A stretch of DNA of 64,000 nucleotides from Ifrita kowaldi (Eukaryota > Chordata > Aves > Passeriformes > Cinclosomatidae). The DNA lies in contig VZRS01009608.1 in the NCBI GenBank assembly GCA_013398055.1, positions 366,064-430,063 of the forward strand, written 5' to 3'. Below the pieces are notes generated by a model that saw nothing but the letters and a program-made list of their open reading frames with translations, was not told where the DNA came from and ran no database searches. This document shows positions 37,390 through 48,699 of this stretch, piece by piece (positions within the stretch are counted from its first letter, which is position 1; every line of letters starts with the position of its first letter). A program made the position numbers and the translations under genes.

Positions 37390-37760
37390 AAGAAGTGTCT
37401 CTAGATGGAACATTCGCAGGTTTGGCTATGAGTTGTTTACCCTCAGCTGGAATCAATGCACACTAGTTCCCGGAATTCCCCCATGAACTCGATTTATGTC
37501 ATGCATGTAAAGTCCCTTTTTGTGAGAGTTGTGTTGACACAACCAACTGCTGAGTGAACTTGCGAGAGCAGAGTTTCATGCTGAGCGAGAATGGTTGATT
37601 GCTCCAGCTCCAGCTCTTGAAAAAGAAAGAAAATGTGACAGCGTGATAAAAGGTTTTTCTCTGTTTGACCCGTCACCTATTGCTGGATCCCTACTGTGAC
37701 TTTCCATTTGCTCACTTGCCTATCTTTGCCCGAGGAGTCAGTTCTTGAACCCTCTGAAAC
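37390..37760. other. Conserved-looking non-coding block
   Basis: Complex, non-repetitive sequence with scattered CpG. It includes a catgcatg (UGCAUG on both strands, near 37500) and a 7-bp inverted repeat gttgtgt/acacaac at 37528-37543. No coding frame or repeat was recognised. Candidate regulatory element. Confidence 0.28.
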
Positions 37761-38869
37761 ACAGAAGAATTTGAGGGTTCTCCATGTCACAAAACGGCAC
37801 TTTCTAAATGACATTGCTCTTTTTATACTGAGGTACTCACCAGCTTAACAAGCAGCAGTTCAGCTCCTTGCAGGACAGTAATTTCTCAAACTTAGCTTAA
37901 TGCCATTGCATGAAAAACTAGCTGAATTTATTTGCCTTATTGGGTATGATTGGTGGTCTCCTATCTTAGCAGGTTGCAGCCAAATGCAAGCAGCATTTCC
38001 AAAGAGCTAGGACATTTTGAATGGAAAAGCAGGTCTGTGCCTGCTGTTCTCCAAAAACAACGTCCCTGAAGTTTCCCACTGGCACAACCAGAGAAGTCCA
38101 CCTCAAGGAACATAATGCTTTACATAAATCATTCTTTTCCATCCTTCTCTTCAAGCTCACCCAACACCTTTCCTTCACTAATGTGAAAGATAACTTAAAG
38201 TTTTGGGAAACATCTGTTTGTCCTTCCCTCCTCCCACTTCAAACAAGCAAAAAATAATCTAAAGAGTATTGGATGGTTCAGAGAATTTTTAAAGGGCTTA
38301 AATCATCATTTGAAATCTAGCTGTGAATGCTGATGCTATGGTGAATTCTGCTTAATCATATGAATGCAGCTTGTTACTGAGCTTCACAGTGCAGCTCCCA
38401 CTGCAGAATTGCTTTGATTACTGATACTCAAGTTTAAGGAAACATCTTCTGAAGAACTGGAAACAGGACTCAGATCCCCCTGAAATCACGTCTCCTTTCC
38501 TGGAAAAAGTTCTCAGGAAAGAGGGCAAAGAAAACAGCCTCTAACAGCAAACCTGGAATCAGGAGGATTGGCACTGTGAGTTCACAGCTAATTCCCATCT
38601 TCCCCTCTTGCTCACAACAAGCCTGCCAGCAGACCTCTTTCCCTTATTCATCCTCAAGCACAGCAACCAGACATTTCTCAGCCAAGATATTCCTATTTTC
38701 ATCTAACATCTGTACAGAGAGGTAGCCATTATAGTAGCCATATTAGCCATCATGGTCTCAAGCAGTTTCGCTGTCTGTAGTTGCCTTCAGGAATCAATAC
38801 AGGATGGTACAGCCATGCTCCCTCAGCCACTGTGACACTGTTTCATCTCCCCTTGAATTCTCAGAAAAG

Positions 38870-39445
38870 GGACTCGCTCAATTAACGCTGTTTATAGATG
38901 AAACTGGGCAGGGTGGAGTGATTGATACCCCAGAGGGTTGTGCTGCCATGCAGAGGGACCCTGAGAGGCTGGAGAAACAGGCAAGAGGAACCTCATGAAG
39001 TTCAGCAAAGAGCTGCAGTTGGAGAGGAGCAGCCCCATGTGCAGGGGAGTGACTGGCAGAAGAGCAGTGCTGCAGGAAAAGAGTCCAAATGGAACAGGAG
39101 TCAACAATAGGAGAGGGATTGAAGCATCTGGCAAACAAGGAGAGAATGAGAGAGCCGGGACGGCTCATCCCAGAAAAGAGAAGGCATAAATGCCTAAGCG
39201 GAGGGAGTAAAGATAAAGGAGCTCTACTCTGGCCAGTGGTGCCCAGTGAGGGAACAAAAGGCAATGAGCAAAAGCTGCAGTTCAGGACATTCTGTGTAGA
39301 AGCTTGGAAAAGCTTTTCCTGTGAGTGATCTAACATTAGAACAGATTTCCCAGAGACCTTGTGGAGCTCCCTCCCTGGAGGAGTTCAGCACCCAACTGGA
39401 CACAGTCCTGAAAAACCTGCTCTAGTGGATCCTGCTTGATTTCTC
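38870..39445 (+). mobile_element. CR1 LINE fragment, ORF2 end and 3' region
   Basis: Plus-strand sequence follows the downstream part of avian CR1. Visible markers are gatgaaactgggcagggtgg (the DDTKLGG-type segment after the reverse-transcriptase core), ccagagggttgtgctgccat, gaacctcatgaagttcagca, and later cagatttcccagag with gtggagctccctccctggag and aacctgctctag. The frame is broken by several changes, so it encodes no functional reverse transcriptase. Open frames on the opposite strand here are antisense shadows. It is antisense to RBFOX1. Confidence 0.85.
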
Positions 39446-40596
39446 AGCAGATCGAGGCCAGGCCCAGAGACGATACCCAGCCTTGCACACCCCAGGTCAG
39501 CAGCGATAGAGCAGCAGTAAGGTCGGAACAGGACACAATCAGCCGGTCAGGGTCATGTTCAGTGGGTCAAAGACCCATTCAGAGGGTCCCACAGCAGGCA
39601 GGGCTGTGATGGGGAGCCCAGTGGAGGCTGGGCAGGGCAGGAAGGAGCAGCAGTGTCCTGACAGGGACCATTCACAAAGGCTGATGCCAGAATATCGTGA
39701 GAAAACAACCTGCAAAGGGAGAACATCTAAAAAGGGAGTGAGAAAAATGTTCATTTGGATGAGCAAAGATTTCCTCCTTGACAGCAGTTAGTGCTCTTGT
39801 GCTCTGTAAATTATGGAAGTAAATGCATTTTACACTTACATAACAGACTGGGTCTCCTTTTCTGACTCATAGGCGCTCTTGCTACCAAAATGCTTTTGTT
39901 TTTAACTTAAGAGGACTGCAACAAGTGGATTGTTTTGTTTTGAATATTGTCATCAACAATGAAGTATCTACAGACCAAATTGATACCCTCCAGTTCAGTG
40001 ATTATTTTGGATTATTCTTCATTTGCACCTGTCCAGCCTTGCAGTGCTGAGAACACTGCTCAGATTTACATGACTTGGTTCAAAAATCCACTGCGGGTGA
40101 ATATGAAGGAAAATACAAGTAGAGCCTCTAAATCACATCTCCTCTGAAAAAAAGTATTTTACTAGCTGAACCAAATATTTGCAATTGATCTCATTGACGC
40201 TTTAATAATATAATACTATAATGATAAGATTTAGAGTTACTTTTCAAACCAAGCATTAGTATAGACAAGTGAGGAAAAAAAATCAGTTAAATGGTTATTT
40301 ATATGAAAAACCCTCTGCAACAAAAGTTTCTAAAAATATCAGCAATAGCTCTGTGTCGTTCATTGCAATTATCTGGGCCAATCTTGCATTCTCTGCATGC
40401 ACTATTTCTTCTGAAAAGTGCTGTTTCAAATACCAGGCTTCACAAATGTAAGCATGCAAATAGTTACCCTGATTCCGTATCTGACATGAATAACTTCAAA
40501 ATATGCAAGAAACCTCTGAAAATGCCACTCTTCAGCAAAGCTCCCCCTCAAAAAGAAGTTTTTCCCATTACCTGATGTGGGGATATGATACAATTT

Positions 40597-40790
40597 CATA
40601 GAATCATGGAATGGTTTGGGTTGGAAGGGATCCTAAGAATCATTTGATTCCACCCCCTGCCTTGGGCAGGGACACCTTCCACTGTCCCAGGCTGCTCCAA
40701 GCCCCATCCAAACTGGCCTTGGACACTTCCAGGGATCCAGGGGCAGCCACAGCTGCACCGGGCCAGGACCTCCCCACCCTCATCTTTCCG
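40597..40790 (-). mobile_element. CR1 LINE, 3'-end fragment, reverse orientation
   Basis: Starts with catagaatcatggaatggtt, the reverse complement of the CR1 3' tail. It continues with gggttggaagggatcctaag, ccttgggcagggacaccttc and ccccatccaaactggccttg, which follow the well-known avian CR1 3' sequence. About 195 bp remain, 5'-truncated, in the same orientation as RBFOX1. It is fairly intact and so is probably younger than the other CR1 copies here. Confidence 0.92.
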
Positions 40791-43700
40791 AACTAGGCCA
40801 GGATTACTTCTTAAAATACTCTGTATGTCCTTTTCTAAGTACAGCTTGTGTCTATATTATTCAGTTAATTCCTGTTTGTTTTTATGCTACATTATGCATA
40901 CGCACAAAGCTTTTAACCCCTTTCTCCAGCAAACATAGCTTATTTCATAAAGCACTTCACTGTCTTGGAATACAGCTTCTGCAACACTTCACCTGCATCT
41001 CCTGGGGATAATGCACGCATTGCATTTTAAAAAATTATTTACAAAAATAATCAAGTCAGGGCATCCCTTTTATCTTGTCCACTGTCATGCTTTGTTCTTC
41101 ATGAAGATCCTCACCATACTAAAAAGCGGTCAAAACCTACACAGCTTGGTAACCTTCACAACCATCCTGCAGGATTATTACAGCTGTACTGAGGGTGCCC
41201 AGACACTTTCTGTGGTACACAAAACACCCCTCACACACAGAGATCCTTGTTTTCTGTAACTAGGCTTGGAAAAGACTCTCCCAGACACAGAGGAAAGGAA
41301 GCCTCCACACCTTAGCATGGAATTGCAGCAGAACAAACATTACATAAAGCAAATCATCATGCAATGAACCAATATTATCATATCAGCAACTGACAACTGT
41401 AGGGCACCTCTTCCTATCACTGCTCTCCATCATGTGATGGCCACAACCCAAATAAACAATAAAGAGAGGAAGGATTAATACGCTACAGGAAGGCACTTCA
41501 GCACTACCACTCTCCTCACTGCGCATTGATTTACCTGCTTACACTATTTTACCTTTAAAGCTCACTTGGATAGCTAAGATTCCTATATTCCCCTTGTAAA
41601 TTCTCTTGCCATATAAATTGAGTATACACAGTGCAACCATGTAAGTAAATAAATAAATACATTTTTTTGGGGCAGTCATGATCACTGCATCATTTGTTAG
41701 TTCCTAGGATTTTCATTCCTTTCTGCATTCCAGTATCATTTCCACCTGCACTGAAGTCTCTCTACGCACACACTTTGTTTCCTATATTAGTAACTGAAAG
41801 TTGTAATGATCACCTGATTCCTTGAACTATAACTAAAGTCTGACCTATTATTTGCAGCAACACAAAGGAAAACTGACAAGAGAATTTTGCCAGATGCCTA
41901 TCACAGAGTTAGTTTATCAGCCACCAGCCTCTGTGAGACTAATGCCAGCGTTTGATACCCCAAAGACAGTTTTTCATCAAATTTAAGGAATTATTTATTT
42001 TTATCTTATTTCAAACTCCTACAGCAAAAGAAAGCCACGCCAATCCCAATCAACCACCTCTGTAGGTTAGTGGCCTTAAACAGGAAAAAGGAAGAAAAAA
42101 AAGAAAATATGTTTTAGTTATTTTTGTGAAACTGCTCCTAAACCTATGCTTGTCTCTCTAACTTGTATAAGAGCTCAGCTAAACAGATTTTCAGTTTCTT
42201 TGGTGATTTTGGGACATGCATTTATGTTTGGTTCAATGCTGTTTCAGAAACTATTTGGCAATCTAACATATGCTCGAAACAAAACATTTCATGGTTCTTT
42301 TTTGCTCTTTTCTAGGCGTGGAACTTTCATTCTGCTTTACACACTGACTGCCTTTACTGCTTCTTAAGGAAGAAAGAGTTTGGTCAAGCAGTTTGACAAC
42401 CAAGCCTGCACTTCATAAACTGTGCTTCAGGAATGTGAGGAAATCACAGGGGTTTTTTAATCTATAAAACCAGACTTTACTCTGGATGAGCTAAGAATCT
42501 TCTTTGTGTGAGTAGGACTCAGACTCTAATATGAGAGGAAGTTGTGGCAATAATTAACAGCTATTTGAAGTAAAACTCATTTAGAAATATAATGAACTGA
42601 GAACACTTAAGCAGACTTCATTCAGGGAAAGATAAAAGAATAGCTTACAGAAATATGGCCGGAATTGCATTTACATTTATATCATCTACTTTTGTAACAC
42701 CTTCCCCTTCCTCTGTTTCTAAAGGAAATAATGTAAAAAATGCTCTTTGCTGGACTTCTGGAAGTGGATTTAAAACTCAAATTGTAAATTATAGCCTTTA
42801 CTGTCCACTCACTTCCACCTCAGTGAAGAATTCATCCCCTGACCACTCAATAGCTAGAGAAAATCTACCACAAGCGGTTTTAATTATTATTTACAAAATG
42901 AAAGAAAAGCAGTTCAAGAAGTGAGACTCAGAATGATTGGTGCCATTTGAGATTCCTTCAGTTATTTGCATAACCACCCAAAATGTTTTAACGGCTGCAG
43001 TTATGAGATTATCTAAATTCATGAAGAATATATATTTATTAACACATATACTCAGCACTTTTACTCTTCCCTGATTAGAATGTCAGGTGAACATTTCAAC
43101 TGAGGGAAAATGAATTGCGAGCTAACGACGGGCAGCTCTGTCTCACCTGACTCACTCAAGTGAAGAGCTTCTAATAGACATTGGGGGGATGCATTAAATT
43201 AGGAACCACGCCATTGAGCTCTCTCAAATTTCCTTTAAATAAAAAGCAAGAAGAAAAGGTTAATTAAGCTCTACCACGCAATTCTATTAACAATATCCAT
43301 GATTACTGTAGCATGAGGAGGACATTTAATTCAAAAAAGGAAAAAAGAAAGGGGGAAGGGGCCCTACTGAAATAGGCAGCTGGTCAATCAGAATGACTGA
43401 GCAGTGGGGCTGCTTTCAGGCACTGCAGGCTCTGAGGCTTCTACAGCAAAAAATCCTAACAAATAAAATTCTAACAAACTAAGTTTCTGCCCAAAAGTTT
43501 GACAGAAAAAGGCTCATACCCTAATATGCAACTATAAGTTGGTAATATATAATACTTTTTTCTGTTATCATCAAACTCCTGTATTTTGTACTACAAAGCA
43601 GCACTTGACAAGGAGAGTCATATATCTGTAACTTGATATTCTGGCCCACCAGGGCTTTGTGATTTGGATTTCTAGCTTGACCAATTGCTCTCAAATAAAA

Positions 43701-46145
43701 CAAACCATCTCAGCATTTATTTGAAATGAAATATTAAAATGGAAATATTTGAAAATATACTCTTTTCAGAGAAATTATGAGGGCTTTTACAAGATGTTTC
43801 CCTGTCTGGTCTCTCACAGGTTTTTTTGTGCTAATTCTGTCAGCACAGCAACTGCTCACAGTGTTCCCTGCAAATTTAAATAAGGTCTTAAACTAAAAAT
43901 AATCGTCTACAGAGATTCCTAAAGATATATTTGCACAATCCAAACACTATCAATTTAAACTGTATCTTAATAAGAACAGAATGTGTAGATTTTCAACACC
44001 TCAAAATAATAATAAAAAAGAAGATGGATGTGTCTAAATCAAACATTTTCACTTCAACATTTTTCTTGTCTAGTCCCCCAAAACTACTGAATATCCTCCA
44101 GATACAAATGTACTTTATGAAGAGAATAAATTGAAAAATAAAATATTTCTTTTGTAACCAGAGAGTAGAGAAGGATGAAAGCAGGTATCAACAGCCTGCA
44201 AGTTTTTTTAATATTTGATCCCAGATTTTATTAAATGTTTCAATTTAGCCTGGCCAAAACATGGCACTTCATTGAAAAGAGTGGAACAGACTCAAAAGAT
44301 TAATGACAGTAAAATCATCCTAATCTGTCATAAGCTCTGATATAACAGTAAGAGGAAGTAATTTGCTTTAGCAAAAAGCAATGATCACCAAAGCATGAAA
44401 ATTAACACTCCACAGAGGTAGATATCAAATGAGAAATATTAGCTGCATCAGCACATTGGAGACAATTATAAACTGCAGAAGATTTCTGAGACTGAGAAAT
44501 ACTATATTTATTATGATGAAGTCAATTTTACCACTCAGTAAATGCTCAGTTTGTGATTTTAGTACTGAATTTCTTTCCCCTCAAAGGTAACTTGCATTAC
44601 TGCTTTCCAGAATTTATATCACTTTTGTTTCCTTTATGCATTATTGCTTACTTTATCTCATGGAAACTTATTAATACAGAGAAGACAAAAAAAAAATCAC
44701 TGAGTATTAGTTTATTACTTTCCTCGAGCACCCAGACAACACCTGACATGCTTTTGAGAAATTATATTAGTCAAAAAGGGCTTTTTTATCAGTTTCAGTG
44801 AGCATTTATGAACAGATGAGAGCCACTCTTCTTTTTTTTTTTTTCAAAGAGAAATAAATATGAGAAGATAAGTAAAAGTACACAGGGAAGATACTTTGGT
44901 TTTACATTCTTGTATTACAGAATAAATTCAAGCTGAAGATTTTTATAACCACCAGCATTCGTAGTGAAAGGTGCTAATGCATCATTATGATCTAGCAGGT
45001 TGCTCGCTGTGTTTTACAGCCTTTCACACTACATTAACCTTTTGTACCTCAAGTATTTATGACCTCATAAGTAAGTATTTATCAAACTGAAAGCTCATAT
45101 ACAGCACTGTATTTTAGCTCTCAGTTTTTAGGAACATTTATAATTTCTTTTTGCCTGAATTTAGAATCACTTTGGTTTACAGTCCATATTTTTAGCAAAG
45201 ATATTAATGCAAAGTAAAACTGTTTTTTCCACTATCCATGGAAATGACACAAAACTACAAAATGCCTTAAATAGGGTCTCATGCCAAGGCGAAAAACCAA
45301 ACCAAAACAAACCCCAACAAAACAAATTCTCATGCAGATTTTATTCTAAAATAAAATAAGAAACTGTTAGAAAAAGCAAATATAGCTGTTATGCTTTCTG
45401 CAGTGTTCAATAGTGTATCAGAGCCAAACAACCAGAAGCAGTCTTGGTATGAGAATTGTCACAATTACTTAAGTAATAGGTTCCTCACCTTCACATGATC
45501 TGCATTTAACAAAAAAAAAAAACCCCAAAATATAACAATTCAGTCATATGCACAGCCCCATTTGAGAAAAAAAAACCCCACAGCTGGCTAATGTATTGAA
45601 GAAATATTGCTCAAATACAATATTGGCTGCAAATATTCTTCCCAGCAATTCACTGGGAAATCTGAGGCATTGAAACCTACCATGAGCAAGGCCAAACTGT
45701 AACTTCACACACAGTCTTATCAAATTTGTGGCTAACAAACACAACAAATTTTTACATCTCTGAGAGAAACAAGGCCTGTCCAAACCTGTCTTGCCTTTGC
45801 TCTCTCTCAGGTGTTGTGTGAGACTGCTAAGGCAGTATCCTCCTACCCACAGGCACCTAGGCAATGGCAAAAAAAGAAAAGAAGGAAAAAAAAAAAAAGA
45901 CAGGAAAGGAAGACCATGTGGGAAAATGCCACGGAAAGGGAAGAAGGGTCTCTGCTGCTCAGTTATGATCTTCTGCACACTTATGCAGGGATGGTTGAAA
46001 GAACAAGAAGCCAGCCTCAGCCTCCAAGGGTTTTCAGCCTGCTGGTAACTGTACTAGATACAGATCACTACTGGCCTTGACTGCTGCAGGTATTGTGGGG
46101 AAAAGAGGAAAAAAAAAAACCCAAAACATAAGTAACTTTGCTGCA

Positions 46146-46377
46146 NNNNNNNNNNNNNNNNNNNNNNNNNNNNNNNNNNNNNNNNNNNNNNNNNNNNNNN
46201 NNNNNNNNNNNNNNNNNNNNNNNNNNNNNNNNNNNNNNNNNNNNNNNNNNNNNNNNNNNNNNNNNNNNNNNNNNNNNNNNNNNNNNNNNNNNNNNNNNNN
46301 NNNNNNNNNNNNNNNNNNNNNNNNNNNNNNNNNNNNNNNNNNNNNNNNNNNNNNNNNNNNNNNNNNNNNNNNNNNNN
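46146..46377. other. Assembly gap, 232 N, with duplicated flanks
   Basis: Run of N. The 35-40 bases on its left (A tract, then cataagtaactttgctgca) recur on its right at 46382-46424, with only homopolymer differences. This suggests two overlapping contig ends that were not merged. Confidence 0.97.
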
Positions 46378-48677
46378 TGTAAAAGAAGAAAAAAAAAAAC
46401 CCAAACATAAGTAACTTTGCTGCACATGGAATAGATTAAGGAGTGGCTGAAGTGCCCTTCTCCAACAAGATGCTGCCGGTCTCCCTCCCAGTCATGCTCC
46501 TTGTCCACACTGTGATCTCCTGCCGCCCCTCTTGCAGCTTTCTCAGACTCTGCAGTTCAGGCTTTAAACTCAGCAACCCAGCAAGTCGAGGGCCAGGTTC
46601 CAGTCCCCCTCGGTCCCAACAGTCCCAGGTCCCTGCATTTGTAAAGCTAAATACCACAGCTAAAAACTTCCATATTTGCTACATAAAAACATCCATATAT
46701 AACACAGGGAGTTTTAGCTCCTTGCCATGATCCTGGCAGCAGTCCTGTTCCTTACATCATTTCATGCCCCATCCCTGACTCCTCAATCCCATTCCTCTGT
46801 GGAAGAGAGATGAAAACTATGCCAGAGCAAACGAGCAGATGCATCTTGTAATTGTGTGTGGCATCAGCTCATCACATATCCCAAGGTGAAGGGGGGGCAT
46901 GAAGAGATGCTAATTTCACACTGTCTGCATGGTATGTCTGAAAGTCAAACCAAGCTGCACAGTTTTGCCTTTAAAAAAAGAAAAAATAAAATTATATATA
47001 TAAATTTCCTAAGTAACAGGGTATCTCACCAAGATTATTTTTTATTCATACACCTGAAACATAGCATTCACACAAATCAAGCTGAGACTCTGATCTATTC
47101 AAAGCTCAATGCTCCAAAAGCATCAGTTCAAAATGAAATTCAGCAATAGCACTGTTGTTATGGAGAAAAAAGACTATTTCTCAGTCTAGACACTTGGGCT
47201 CAGGATAGCCAGCTTCTGCAATCAATTTTGTCACAGATTTGCCTCTGGCAGGTTATTTAAACTACTTGTACCCTAGTTCCCTCTTAACAAAAGCAGAAAA
47301 AACAATAATTGTAATTCAGCAAAATCTCACAAAATGGTGGTAGAGATTAAATAAATCTTTTCACGAGATGCTTGGAGAGGATCATCCTCTAAACTCAACA
47401 AGAAAGAATCACACTAGATTAGATCAGCAGCAGCACATTCAGAAATATCTCAGTCTTACAGCCAACTCCCAAACCTAAAGAACCGAATATAAAGAAATAC
47501 CTTCATGGTTTGAGGCCACAGACTTGTAAGGTCTATATCTCAAATTGTTTTGTGCTACCCCATGAGAGCAGTAGGAGGACATGAAATTCAACTTCCCTCA
47601 TATAAGGAATGATCACCTGGAAACACATCAGCAAATCTGGAGAAAACACTGAAGGGTTGCCTTGCATTCAAACCCAGAGGAGAGCAGCCCTATAATGCAC
47701 CCAGAGACCGCCCCGTGCTCTGCCAAGCCGCTGGTGATAGAATCCCCTCAGTCCCTCAGCTGCACACTGTGCTCCTCAGGCAGTACCACAGCCTGTCACA
47801 CATCCTCCTGCAGCCCCTGTGACATCTGCGTGAGGGCAGAACCACGGCAAGATTTCATAGCATTGCTTACATCTCTGTGACAGGGCAATTCATCAGCCCC
47901 AACGAGCCTGTGCAGGGCAGCACTGAGCCCCCGTGGTGTGCTCCTGCAGCGTCAACCTCAGCCTCAGGTATTTTGTGTATTCCCCACCTTCAATACACCA
48001 GAGAATGGACAGACAAAACACTGAAGCAAACCTGAAAAAAACCTTCAAGCCCTCATAGCACTCAAAGCTCTTTTTCTCAGTGACAAAATTGGCCTCAACG
48101 TGCACTAGGATATCGTTTTCACCAAAAGAAGGGCACGGTGCAAAGGTACTTTATCAAAGTGAGAGCAACAAATTTATCACCTGGGCACAATTCAAATTAT
48201 CAGAGAGCCCAACTACAAAAAATGTGAATAGCTTTTGGCATGAAATACCTGCTCTTGTTGAAAACTGCTGAGCAAGTGCCACACCTGGTTCTGCATTTCA
48301 TCAACAGGGCAAGGTGTCACAAAGCATCCCCCAAGTAATTAGTTCTTTCAATTGCATCTTAAAGATTTTCTAGTTTATTCCCATTCCTTCACCTCAATAG
48401 TATGCTCAAGAAAAATCCCTTGTAATAAATGTGTGGTTTGTTGGAGGAGCAACAAACTTATCACCAACCAGGTTTCTTCCCTTCTTTTTAGTCCCAGCAG
48501 CAACACACACGTGAGGAGACACAGCTTTCCAGAAGAGAATGGAGTCACTGGTCTGACACCTGTGTGTGTGACACGAGGAACCTTCCCGTGAATGTCTTAA
48601 ATAGCCCTACGACGAAGCAAAAACTCTCCTTTTTCTTACAATAAAGGCAAAGCACCATTCTTCACGGAAGAAAATGG

Positions 48678-48699
48678 ATAGTAGATAGATGATAGATAA
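48678..48699. repeat. Short GATA repeat
   Basis: gatagtagatagatgatagata: an imperfect, short GATA/TAGA tract. Confidence 0.75.

Noticed and set aside
38878..39336. 152-codon open frame on the minus strand
   Set aside because: It is the antisense of the CR1 fragment; no independent coding signal.
39445..39790. GC-rich block next to CR1 as an LTR or gene
   Set aside because: No terminal repeats, primer site or coding domain could be seen; identity left open.
45544..45978. 144-codon open frame on the minus strand
   Set aside because: Phe/Pro-rich translation of a purine-rich tract; chance frame.
46034..46508. Several long frames spanning the N run
   Set aside because: They exist only because N is translated as X; artefact of the gap.
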